This document shows, in pieces, positions 23,575-33,828 of a DNA stretch of 64,000 nucleotides (its first letter is position 1; each line of letters opens with the position of its first letter). Source of the stretch: Malus domestica (Eukaryota; Streptophyta; Magnoliopsida; Rosales; Rosaceae); contig NC_091676.1 in the NCBI RefSeq assembly GCF_042453785.1, forward strand, positions 1,309,501 through 1,373,500, written 5' to 3'. Made by a program: the position numbers and the translations under genes. Under the pieces are notes generated by a model that made no database searches, was not told where the DNA came from, and saw only the letters and a list, made by a program, of their open reading frames with translations.

Positions 23575-24997
23575 ATGACTTGTTTAGTTGCTCGGACGGG
23601 AAGGGAATTGCAGAGGTACAACATGGGCCGCCGGCAAGTCGTAGGGTGAAGCTCTTTTCCTTCTTCATCTTCTTCTTCTTCTTCTTCTTCTTTTCTGGTT
23701 GTTGTTGTTACTGTTGTTGTTGAGCTTTTCTTGACATGGTTTTGTTACGTTGAAAAAGTAGTGGTTGACAGAGTTCGTGTTCTTTTTCTTTCATGATGGA
23801 GAGAGAGAGAATTTTAACGTATAACTGGTTGTACATCTCTCTTGTATCTGAGAATCTCTCGTCACCGTGGGAACATACTCATAGATCTCGTACTTGTCAA
23901 ATGAATCCATTAAGTTCTGCTCGGTTTATGGATTTTTCTATTGTTCCGACAATTGACTTTTTCCCGTATTTTAGCTTTAATAAAAGGTAATCACGATTAA
24001 TAATATGTTTAATTTGTTTAATATTCAATGTTGCAGATGCATTCCCTATAGATACAAAGATGGCAGTGATGGTGCCATTAGCAACGAATTGGAAGTCCTT
24101 GTGATCACTTCACAGAAAGGCAATGCATTTATGTTCCCTAAGGTATAAATTACATGAGGTTATTTCGTTTCTAAATTTATTTCTTAGGTAAGTTTTCCCT
24201 TCTCCCGGAAGAGTGACTGATGCAGCAAAGCCATCGGCTGATTCCCTAAAAAAATAAAAAATTACTTTCTACCCCCATTATATATCCATAAAAAATTCAA
24301 CTATGTATATTGTTTATTAATTAGGGTGGTTGGGAACTTGACGAATCCGTAGAAGAAGCTGCTTCAAGAGAGTCACTAGAAGAAGCAGGGGTCCTAGGCA
24401 ATGTTGAGGTTGGTATCTTTCCTTTTTCTTTCACTTCCCTTTTCACATTTGATTGAGGAATGAAGCAGGACAGGCGATCGAGAGTCAAACTATTGTCATT
24501 GATGATGGGATTAATGTTCTACCGCGAAATTAAATTCTTTTTTGGCAAGTGTTTTGTCCTAATTTTAGTTGTAATATATATATGATTGCAGTGCCAATTG
24601 GGCAAATGGAGTTTCATGAGCAAAAGCCAAGAGACATATTATGAAGGGTACATGTTTCCCTTGTTTGTCAAGGAGCAACTAGATCTTTGGCCTGAGAAGA
24701 ATGTACGACAAAGAATATGGGTACGATTTTGCACGTAAATCATAGTTTGATCTATATGCATAAAACTAATAATTTTTATTTAATGAGTTAATTGTTCGTA
24801 CATATTAGACAGTGATTTTTCAAATTAAACTGTAAATCTTATGTGATCAAAATATTTTTATATAGATGACTACAACGAAAGCAAGAGAGGCATGCCAACA
24901 TTGGTGGATGAAGGAAGCGTTGGACATTTTGGTCGAACGGCTTACCTCGGAACAGAAACAAGAGGAGGAGAATGTACTGGCTTGTTCTTTCAATTAA
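23575..24997 (+). CDS. Nudix hydrolase (NUDT12/13/16-like)
   Basis: Five exons at 23575-23645, 24037-24142, 24325-24408, 24592-24720 and 24866-24997, all GT-AG with matching phases, give 173 aa. It starts MTCLVARTGRELQRYNMGRR. The Nudix box occupies exon 3: GGWELDESVEEAASRESLEE then AGV, fitting GX5EX7REUXEEXGU except that the first hydrophobic U is Ser (often Ala in plant relatives). Preceding it is the usual CIPYRYKDG...VLVITSQ...FMFPKGGW. The family hydrolyses nucleoside diphosphates linked to another moiety, including diadenosine and diphosphoinositol polyphosphates, with Mg2+ or Mn2+ bound by the Glu residues. No plastid or mitochondrial presequence of clear type. All metal-binding Glu residues are present, so it should be active. 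The last exon ends in a Glu/Gln-rich tail. Confidence 0.9.
23668..23722. repeat. (CTT)n/(GTT)n microsatellite in Nudix intron 1
   Basis: Runs of TTC followed by TTG triplets start about 20 bases after the first donor site. Confidence 0.75.
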
Positions 24998-25143
24998 TTA
25001 ACAAATCAAGATTCTCTTGCATTGTACATAGAAATTGCTTAGAAGAAGTTTCCGTCCAGCCAAAAAACTGGACTGGTTTAGGGCAAACTTCTCAAGCAGA
25101 TCAGAAAGTGTAAAAGAGGAATTAGGTTAAGTTTTTATTTAAT

Positions 25144-25233
25144 CGTAATTTGTTTTTAGTGTTTAATTGTTGCCCCTTCTCTAAGTTTCGTAATTTGTTT
25201 TTAGTGTTTAATTGTTGCCCCTTCTCTAAGTTG
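25144..25233. repeat. Two-copy 45-bp tandem repeat in the Nudix 3' flank
   Basis: The unit beginning cgtaatttgtttttagtgtt and ending ttctctaagtt occurs twice back to back, starting at 25144 and 25189, essentially without mismatch. It lies about 150 bp past the stop codon, so probably in the 3' UTR. The near identity implies a recent duplication. Confidence 0.85.
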
Positions 25234-26020
25234 CTATTCTCCATCTTCTGATGAGAGAGAGCAAATTGATGTGTTATAAATAAAGGACTAGAGGAGAAGA
25301 ATTTGCAGGATATATGTGCATGATGTAGTGTTCGTTTTGAATTCAGTGCATTCAATTCAGTAGTGTTCGTTTTGCAACATGATCTTAATTTTGCGACATT
25401 TTATCACTTAAATTAAAGTTTTGACAAAATATTATTTACGTCTAGTAATCTATAACTAATCAATAATACTATGATTTAGTGTTATTTGTTTTTGAGTGAG
25501 AGATTTCAAGTTTGACTAATTATAACTGACATGTTGGGATGAATTACAGGCCCATATTCTACAAGACACATTCTGAGTTTAATTTTTGGTGCTGGTGAAT
25601 CGCACAATGGTAGCCAGGGGACGTTAAACTACCCCTGTAAGTCTTTCTAGCCCTCGAAAGGGTGGACTGCTATGGCAAAATCATCAACTAGTCTCCTTTG
25701 AAAAAACAGTATAACTGACGTATTGTGTCACTTAGTCTAATATATATTCACAAATATCCTCGTATCAACAAAAAAACAAAGAAATTTATGAGGACGAAAC
25801 TGAAAACTAATAATTCGCAAGGATGATAGTGAAATTATAAATAAAGTACAAGGACGTTCCTACAAATTGTCCTAAGTATCAATCCACCATGTGCTGCGCT
25901 AGTAAACCCTGATGCAGGGTTTTAAACTTCAAACAAACATAACGGTCATCCCGTGCCTTTTCCGCCAAAATCAGAAAACCCTAAACAGATATTTGTCAAA
26001 TGTACAAGCTTCTAAGAGCC
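25234..26020. other. Intergenic with dispersed-repeat scraps
   Basis: No gene. The segment at 25550-25690 (gctggtgaatcgcacaatgg ... agccctcgaaagggtggac) resembles 16640-16760 and 55870-55940 by eye, so it is part of a dispersed repeat of unknown class. Confidence 0.4.
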
Positions 26021-26849
26021 GGCCATGGCTCTCTCTATCCTTTCCTCAGAACCCACTTCAAAGTCCCAAAATTCCTCTCCCAAATTTCCTAATTTCACAG
26101 CCCCAGAGAAACTCTAGCTCCCAATCCAAAGCTCGACTTCATAGTCAACGAAGTCACAGAGCCTTGACGATGATTTGGTTTAAAGGGATGAATTTTGAAA
26201 TTATTTTTTCTTTTCAAGTTTGAGGTTGTAAGTTTAATTCATTTGGATTGAAAAACGACTGGCATCGAGTACAAAGCTTGTGATGAAATGTTTTACTTTC
26301 TGCGTATTTCAACCGGGGCTGGTTGAGACTGTTATGTGGAAATCTTTTTAAACACCCAAGTGCTTCCTGGAAAAGGTGCTTATCCAGAAAGTGCGTTTAC
26401 GACACAGAAACGCTTTTTGAGTTTTTCTTTCAAACGTAGTGAAGAGTAGTTAGAAAGAGGCCCTTGTGATGCAACCTGTTTGATATTTGAAATCTGTGGG
26501 ATGCACGGCACGACATGTTAAATTTAGCAGAGGAATTCGTAGGTGGAGTTTGAAATGACTGAGAGTGTTTGTTTCGCCATTACTATTAACATTTAAGCTT
26601 GCAGTTATCATTTCAAGTGTGTGCATGATAAGGATGATTATCTTGTTTCTGAAGGCCACAGAAGTTATTTACCGACTTCGACTTGAAATACGATGTTTGT
26701 ATGCTCGACCTTTGTTCATTAAATTCCCTTCGTTGCCAGGATGTTATCAACGAAAGATATCCAGATCATTTCCAGATGTGGATGCCCGAGCCTAGTTAGG
26801 AAAGTTGTTAATGTTGTGCCTTGGCCTGTCTATTAGTGCGGAAACGAGA

Positions 26850-27072
26850 TTCAGATTACAACCTCACCAAATCACACTCAGTTGAACAAAATAAAATACA
26901 AGAAATAAAGACACCGAGAAATTTACGAGGTTCGGCAAAAACCTGCCTACGTCCTCCGAGAGATGTTGCTCTTCACTATGAGAATAACTAGTACAAGATA
27001 CACTTGAGTTAAATCGACATAACCCAAACCCCAATCCCTTTGTACCCTTACAGAATTTTACTAAGAGACTCA
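26850..27072. repeat. Unclassified repeat hosting the 2.7-kb Harbinger, possibly LTR-derived (fossil)
   Basis: Sequence such as gagaaatttacgaggttcgg and aaaacctgcctacgtcctcc is a phrase often met in plant retrotransposon-like repeats. It continues after the Harbinger (29803 to about 29910), suggesting the Harbinger inserted into an older repeat that itself sits in the zinc-finger pseudogene. Class and ends are uncertain. Confidence 0.3.
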
Positions 27073-27514
27073 GGCCATCTCTAACCGAGGGCTGGCCAGA
27101 GGGCTCGTTTGAGCCCTCTGGCCCTCCAAGATTCCCCAATATATTAATATTTTAATGAATAGTACATGGCCATATTTGCCTCCGTCTCCAACCGAGGGCC
27201 AGAGGGCCAAAGGGCTCATTTTAGCCCTGTCACAAAAAACCGTCTCCAACCGAGGGTCAAAGGGCCATAGGGCCAAACATAATTTATTATTTAAAAACTA
27301 CAATTTAAATTCAAATCTAACGGCTAGGTGACGTCAACATGATGTCAGCTAGCCGTTGGTAGCTGACATCATGCTGACGTTAGCTAGCCGTTGGATTTGA
27401 ATTTTTTTTTTGCTATAAATAGGGTGGATATTGGGCTATAATTCACACAACTTTAAATTCAATCTATTTCAATTCAATCTCTTGCAATTCAATCTCTTTC
27501 AATTCAAGTTTGCA

Positions 27515-28939
27515 ATGAATTCCAACTTTGGATCTTCATCCAATTCCAATTGGGGGTCCTCATCCAATTCCAAATTGGAAGCAAAATGGGCGCAAATGAG
27601 ACGAGAAGATGAGGAGTCTGATGAAGAAGTTCAAGTAAGGCGCAACAAACAAAACATGGCAGCAACCATGGTGTGTCAGCCAACTGAGGAACAACCTCAA
27701 TGGGGTGGCTCTGTTGCTGGTCGCTCTTACAAACCACGAAACAGAGCGATGGCGCATGCCAATCTGATGAACAACTACTTCAACCCCAACTCGGTGTACA
27801 CAGAAGAGGATTTCAGACGTCGTTTCCGGATGAGGCGTCATGTCTTCGAGCGTTTACTTCGTGATGTCCAGCAGGTCAATCCATACTTTCGACAGAAGCG
27901 GGACAGAGCAGGCCGCCCTGATTTCTCACCTCATCAGAAGGTTACTGTTGCACTCCGAATGATGTCATATGGCTCCTCAGCTGATTCGATGGATGAAACC
28001 CATGGTATGTCTGAGTCTACATGCCTTAATACTCTTGAAGAATTTTGTAACACAATTGTTCAGGTTTACAAAGACGAGTACCTCCGAGAGCCAAATCAAG
28101 AAGATTTGAATCGGCTCCTTCACAAAGCTGAAGATCGTGGGTTTCCGGGCATGATAAGGTCATTAGACTGCATGCATTGGGATTGGAAGAACTGTCCCAC
28201 TGGATGGCAATGAGGCTTTAGCGGAAGGTCGAGAAAGCCAACTGTTGTGTTAGAGGCAGTTGCCTCATATGACACATGGATCTGGCATGCTTTCTTTGGA
28301 GTCCCTGGATCCCAAAATGACATTACAGTTGTTGGGTGTTCACCCCTCTTCAATAACTTGACGGAAGGTAAAGCACCTCAACTTGACTACTACATCAACG
28401 GTCGTGAATACAATATGGGGTATTACTTGGCAGATGACATCTACCCAAAGTGGGCGACACTTGTCCAAGCAATTCCAAACCCTAGGAATGATGCAGAAAA
28501 GTTGTTTACCTTACACCAAGAGGCATACCGGAAAGATGTTGAGAGAGCTTTCGGTATTCTACAAGCACGGTGGAAGATTATCAACGAACCGGCAAGAGGG
28601 TGGAGTCGAGAAAATTTGAACTCCATCATGATGTCTTGCATCATATTACACAATATGATAGTGGAGGATGAGCGAGATGGGTATATTGATGGAGAGTGTG
28701 ATGATGACCAAGAAGATCCAAATAGGTCAAGAAGGGCTCTAGCAAAAATATATGATAGGCCTAATTTGCCTTTCAATCCAAGAACTGGTAGTATCTCTAT
28801 AAATGAGTATATGAGGCGCTATAGAATGATACGTTCTCATGCCACAAATAGGTACCTACAACAGGATCTTGTTGCACATCTTTGGGCCAAAAGAAGCATG
28901 GAGAAGGCTTTTCAGTTTTATGTTGTTAAATGTTTTTAA
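27515..28939 (+). pseudogene. PIF/Harbinger transposase with one in-frame stop
   Basis: From the ATG at 27515 a continuous frame of 475 codons runs to the terminal stop at 28937-28939. It is broken only by a TGA at 28211-28213 (after NCPTGWQ; a CGA Arg to TGA change would explain it). The N-terminal part is rich in Ser/Asn, then charged, with a helix-turn-helix-like region (EEDFRRRFRMRRHVFERLLR). The DDE residues appear as IRSLDCMHWDWKNC (first Asp), GSQNDITVV (second Asp) and VERAFGILQARW (Glu). The stop separates the first Asp from the other two. No intron is needed. Good preservation elsewhere suggests recent activity. Confidence 0.85.
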
Positions 28940-29084
28940 AAATGTTGTTTAAGTTTCATGTTGTTAAATGTTTTTTTATATTGTATAATTTGTATGTTGG
29001 TCAATGTTATTTAATGTTGTTTCATATTGTTTAATGTTGTTTCATGTTACTTAATTTAATTTAATGTTGTATAAATGGCCTAGG

Positions 29085-29480
29085 AAGTTATAGGAAAAAA
29101 ATAGAATTGAAAAAAAATATGAAACAAATTTTGTGAAATAGAAGTTATAGGAAAAAAAATGGAATTTAAAAAAATATGAAACAAATTTTGTAAAATAGAA
29201 GTTATAGGAAAAAAATGGAATTTAAAAAAATATGAAACAAATTTTGTAAAATAGAAGTTATATGAAAAAAAATATGAATCAAATTTTGTAAAATAGAAGT
29301 TATAGGAAAAAATAGAATTTAATAAAAAATATGAAACAAATTTTGTAAAATAGAAGTTATATGAAAAAAAATATGAATCAAATTTTGTAAAATAGAAGTT
29401 ATAGGAAAAAAATAGAATTTAAAAAAAAATTGAAACAAATTTTGTAAAATAGAATTGAAAAAAAATATGAAACAAAATTT
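29085..29480. repeat. Degenerate tandem array of the Harbinger family (inverted copy)
   Basis: About eight units built on aaacaaattttgtaaaatag then aagttataggaaaaaaatgg, the reverse complement of the array at 14636-15001. It lies between the transposase stop and the right end. Confidence 0.7.
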
Positions 29481-31694
29481 GATTCATATGAAAAGGAAAA
29501 AAAAGGGGAAAAAAGGAAGTTTAAATTCATAAAAAAAAAGGGCCTAATAATACAACAGCTACTAGCCGTTATATTAAAAAATATTCAAACTATTAAAAAA
29601 AAAGAATCTCTTTAATGTTGTCGGTTATAACCGACAGCAATAGGAAAACATTAAAAAAAAATAGCCAGCCCTCCAGCCCTCTCTGATCCCGTGGGGCCCT
29701 CCCAGATTCCAGAGCCCTCTGGCCTAGCCCTCGGTTGGAGATGGTTTTAGGGCTATTTTCGGCCCTCTGGCCCTCTGGACCCTTCGGTTAGAGATGACCT
29801 CACTCTCCCCAAGAGTTTCTCACTCTCACTCTATATTTTTCTACCACCCGTTCTCATCCGAATGCACTCTCAATATAAGGTCACTCACACTCATATTTTA
29901 TTCCCAACATCATGATGTCTTGAATAATCATTAAAGAAAAAGCACTACCTTTTCTCTTTTCTTACAATGATGATGTCTTTACTCATGATTATGTCTTTAC
30001 ATGATGATGTCCACTTCTTTGTTTAGTTTACAAGCCGAAAGGCATTTGGATTGTGGTAGTCACCATGTCTTCAATTGTTGTCAACACATGACTCATAATT
30101 ACTCACAAATGTATGAGCCAAACACAACAGTTAACTCATGAAAGCGTCTAAGGGCTTATGTGGGTGTTGATGAAGGAGATGCATGCGCCTAATATCTGAG
30201 TAATTTCCTCTTATTTGAATGAGCCTATATTATCAGTCTTCTTTTGATCCAATATTAGTTCTCTCGTTTTCAATATTTTGTACTTCAAGCTTAAGATATA
30301 AGTTGGAATTGTCATATCTAATCAGAACAGGCATTTTAGTAGGTTTGCAGCTCCTGCAATTTGAGAGGAGACTGAGAGAACATACGTGAAGGCACGGGAA
30401 GATGGTGGCCGCACTGTGGATGTCATGCGTTTCTTGTTAACGTATGGGCTTGATCCCGTTATTGGTACAGTGGAGAACAAGCCATGTCTAAATAAAATGG
30501 TCAAAGAATCAGTGAGACGGCTACTCAAACAGATGGTAGAGTTTGAGTACAGCACTGAGAACATTGACTCCAATCCCCCAAAGTGTACAACTACAAGGAT
30601 AAAGAGGGTCGCTTTGGTGTCAGACCATTCAATTCCACAAGAAAAAGGCCAAATAAGTTCCAATGAAGCCAGCCGACTGGCTTGGCCCCATGTAATTTGA
30701 CAGCTTGATCGTGCAGTTTATGATTATTGAATCTTGATTAGTTGTTTTATCCTCAATAATATTTTTTTTCAGCGGATGCAACTTCCTTAACTTTGCTAGA
30801 AATATCAAGGGCCTTCGTTGTGATGATATTTTCCAAGAAGGACTGACACGACTAAGAGAGGATCAATAACATCTTCCGTTGAAGAAGGGGGACTGGATAT
30901 GTGACAATTAATGGATGCTAAAATCTTAACATTCTTCTGTAATTCCATTTCTTATTGAGATTTAGAGAGTAAATGTCTTTTCAGATGTAGATGCTTGCAA
31001 TGCAAAGAGAAGACTCCAAACCGGCAGATAAATCCCTGCAAGTGGGATGCGCATTCTTTCGTTTTCGATTTGGAAATCAATGCTTCAGTTTCAAGTGGTT
31101 CCGTTTTTCTAATTTACCTTACGTGATTAGAGATCTGTTTTCGTGCAGGTTCTACTTTAAGAGAAACATGGTGTGCTTAGAATGCGATCATAAAAGGCCA
31201 AAGGCAGCACATTCTTCGGAGATTTCTGCTGAACCTGTATGTGATGACGGAGGCTACCTTAAGAAGTTGAAGAGTTTGAATTCTACTAAGAAGATGACGC
31301 CTGCAATCGTTCGAACTCATGGAATGAGGCTTCTGGGTTAGTAGGCTTTTCCCGTCTCAGGAGGTAAGACGGAACTGTCTCAGAATCCACAAAAAAGGGA
31401 CTTTGTGGAAGTTGAAGATGTTAGAGAGGAGCAAAGGCGCCTTGACGCATAAGGCAAACAATAACGAATCTAGGTATGTCAAAATTTCAAAAAGATTGGA
31501 GCTTTCTGATTCAACCGACGATGAAGAGATGTCAGAGTGGTTTGGGGGTGGAGGAAACCAGGATTAAACACCAAGGAAATCTGGATAATAAAATATCAAG
31601 TTTGGTTTGAAATCTGTGTAGGTCAGAAATCGTTTGGATTCGATTAGAACCCACATTGTTTTCATTTGGAAGCTTTAGTCATTGATGTTTGTAC

Positions 31695-32602
31695 AGCTCA
31701 AAGTGATTTAGCAAAGATTTGTCATTAGTTCCTTTATTTTACCTTTGCATGAACTCTGCAAGAGTAAACTGACGGTATAAGTGCCAGTTTCACCGGCGAG
31801 ACCAGCTCCGGCAATGGGCCATATGTGTCCTCTCGAGTGCCTGGACTAAAAAACACTGCAACTGACACCCGAGGTTCGCGGTATGGGTTTGCCAACACCC
31901 GATGAAGAGCAGCTTTGTACTCACCGTTGGACATAATCTGAAAAATTAACCAAAGCATTATTCAATTATTCAATTATTCAATTTCGATTTTGTGACGAGA
32001 AGATATACACATATTCTAGACAACTCCAATACTCGAGAGATTTGTTCAAATGTTGGGTATTCAAACGGTACTCTACATGTTATAATATAAGTGAACGAAA
32101 TGATATATTTTTTTTGTCCCTCCAAGATGGTCAAGGCTCAAGACAACACTATCATCTATAAAAAGAGGCACTCCATTAGAGGATGTCAACGACATAGTTG
32201 GGGTTAAGCCACTTAACCATAGAGGTAAGTGAATTGAATGAGCAACAATGCGAAACAAGGGATCTATAACCTTTACTCCCCTAATCAAATGCAATCAATT
32301 TTTAGGGGACTTGAGAAATCATCAGCTCCTGTACTTGAAGCTGTATGAATTAATTACTGTAAGTTCTGTCATACCTGAATTTCTCCCTCAAATTAACGAA
32401 AGTATGCATTAGTAATAAAACCCACAAAACCTCGCAATAGTAAAACCCAATTTGTGAAAATATCAGCTGGTTGTTGTAAAGAGGATATGTGAGCTGTTTT
32501 GATTACTCGACTTTGCAATGTTACGCACAATTGATTGATTTCTTCAGCTCTATCGTAATCCAGTTCGCCGATCAAGGTGTTCTCCACCGCCGCTGCCGCC
32601 AT
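31695..32602 (-). pseudogene. Gutted 2OG-Fe(II) dioxygenase copy (copy 0 of the cluster)
   Basis: The N-terminal 25 codons survive from the ATG at 32602 (MAAAAVENTLIGELDYDRAE), then the rest of exon 1, including the iron-binding HxD, is gone. Exon 2 is recognisable at about 31937-31695 (IMSNGEYKAALHRVLANPYR, EPRVSVAVFF) but shifts frame after the PELVSP block because of an extra base near 31780, losing the normal ending. Between the two lies foreign sequence with a retrotransposon scrap. It is the most decayed of four tandem copies and can make no enzyme. Confidence 0.8.
32390..32530 (-). mobile_element. Scrap of a Ty1/copia pol 3' end (fossil)
   Basis: On the minus strand, TAHISSLQQPADIFTN resembles the last part of the copia RNase H region (usual form ...ADIFTK). 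It is a short fragment within the gutted dioxygenase copy. No LTR could be paired with it, and age cannot be estimated beyond old. Confidence 0.4.
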
Positions 32603-33071
32603 GCTGTTATTTCTCTTCAAATTTCACCTCGATTCCCATTAGAGGGCTACCCATGAATGCTGCTAATTTTTATTATAGTAAAGATAAGTTACACACATCT
32701 CAAATAGTTCGTACAGTTTTGGTCAAATAGTAGTATTTTACAGCTCAAAGTGATTTAGCAAAGCTTTGCCATCCAATCCTTTCTGGAAGAACCTTTGCAT
32801 GAACTCCGAGAGCGTAAACTGCCGGTAAAGTGCCGGCTTCAACGGGGAGACTAGCTCCGGCAATGGCCCATACGAGTCCTCCCTTCTGCTCGAATTGAAA
32901 AACACAGCGATGGCCACACGTGGTTCACGGGATGAGTTCGCCAACACACGATGAGCTACACTTTGGTATTCACCATTGGAAATAATCTGCAAATGAACCA
33001 AACCATTTGGTTTCAGTTTCACAGCCAACAAAATAAAGGCCAAAAATCTCTATTGCCCGCCACAAGGAAGG

Positions 33072-33102
33072 AAAATTCTCACTTTGCCCCCCCCCCCCCC
33101 CC
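33072..33102. repeat. Poly-C tract in the copy A intron
   Basis: A run of about 18 C residues at roughly 33086-33103. The homologous place in the copy B intron (about 44365) has only six C, so the tract expanded after duplication. Such runs are prone to slippage and sequencing error. Confidence 0.7.
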
Positions 33103-33272
33103 TTGCTTTTGTTTTGTGTTCGACTTTGCTCCTTGCCGTCATCTCCGTCCAAAATTTGATTAAAATTGATGACGTTGCCGTCTAATTTCATCTAAAATTC
33201 TGTGGGGAATTTCTTTTGACCTCGTATAATCTCTTTCTACACCTAGTTTACTCTTTATACCTATATTATTTT

Positions 33273-33828
33273 GGGTAAATTGTGATTTAATTCCCTGAAC
33301 TATCACTCTAGTTGAAATTGACCCCTAAACAATTTTTTTGGTAAATTAGCCCTCTGAACTATTTAAAATCAATCAATTAACCCCTTGCCGATAGATTGCG
33401 AAATCAATTCCGTCAAATTCAATGACAAATTAGTCATTTCATCATCAATTGTTACTTAACAGTTATAACTACCAATAAAATTTTGACATATGGACATGGA
33501 GTAATTCAAAAACATATAGCATAATGAGAAAACATAAAATAAAAAAACCAAACGTATATATAACAGACAATCTCACATTGTCATTACATTTTATTTTATT
33601 TTCAAATGTCATAAGTTTATTGGTGGTTATAATTGGCAAGTAAGAATTGATGAAGGAAAAACAAATTTTCCTCTGAATTTGACCAAATAATGGATGGAAT
33701 CTACCGACAAGACAATGGGTCAATTGGCTGATTTCAAATAATTCATGGGATTAATTTACCAAAAAAATAGTTTAGGTGGTCAATTTCAACTGGAGTAATA
33801 GTTCAAGAAGTCAAATGACAGTTTACCC
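33273..33828. repeat. Mutator-type MITE, 556 bp, with 9-bp target duplication
   Basis: The ends GGGTAAATTGTGATTTAATT and the reverse complement of the right side (GGGTAAACTGTCATTTGACT) pair over about 110 bp. The 9-mer TATTATTTT flanks it at 33264-33272 and 33829-33837. It is inside the intron of dioxygenase copy A. No ORF of note. Its terminal phrase resembles the elements at 50646 and 52020, so these may be one loose family. Confidence 0.78.

Larger units (their letters stand above)
27073..29799 (+). mobile_element. PIF/Harbinger DNA transposon, 2,727 bp, with transposase
   Basis: The ends GGCCATCTCTAACCGA and, at the right, TTAGAGATGACC are inverted repeats flanked by a 3-bp TCA duplication (27070-27072, 29800-29802). 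It carries one transposase gene (27515-28939) and no MYB/SANT partner gene. The left terminus holds three TIR-like modules (27073, about 27181 and about 27241, each ccrtctcyaaccgagggy); the right holds at least two. A subterminal array (29085-29480) and an 18-bp perfect palindrome (29619-29636) are shared with the non-autonomous element at 14272. It lies within a repeat inside the zinc-finger pseudogene. Confidence 0.88.
26025..31567 (+). pseudogene. Broken RanBP2-type zinc-finger gene (VAR3/OZ-like), interrupted by transposons
   Basis: Pieces of one gene appear in order on the plus strand. At 26025 an ATG opens a transit-peptide-like N-terminus (MALSILSSEPTSKSQNSSPK) that soon meets stops. 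At about 26740-26796 a DVINERYPDHFQMWMPEPS segment follows. At 30336-30640 comes a well-preserved block (EDGGRTVDVMRFLLTYGLDP then VIGTVENKPCLNKMVKESVR). At 31147-31190 is half of a RanBP2 zinc finger (KRNMVCLECDHKRPK), and at 31488-31562 an acidic end LSDSTDDEEMSEWFGGGG. The family comprises plastid/mitochondrial zinc-finger proteins used in RNA editing and chloroplast development. Several stops and frame changes, missing first-finger cysteines and about 3.5 kb of inserted repeats show it is dead. The family call comes from memory of the motifs. Confidence 0.55.

Noticed and set aside
31069-31150. Extra exon of a live zinc-finger gene
   Set aside because: The frame is open only briefly and the first pair of zinc-binding cysteines is missing; part of the pseudogene.
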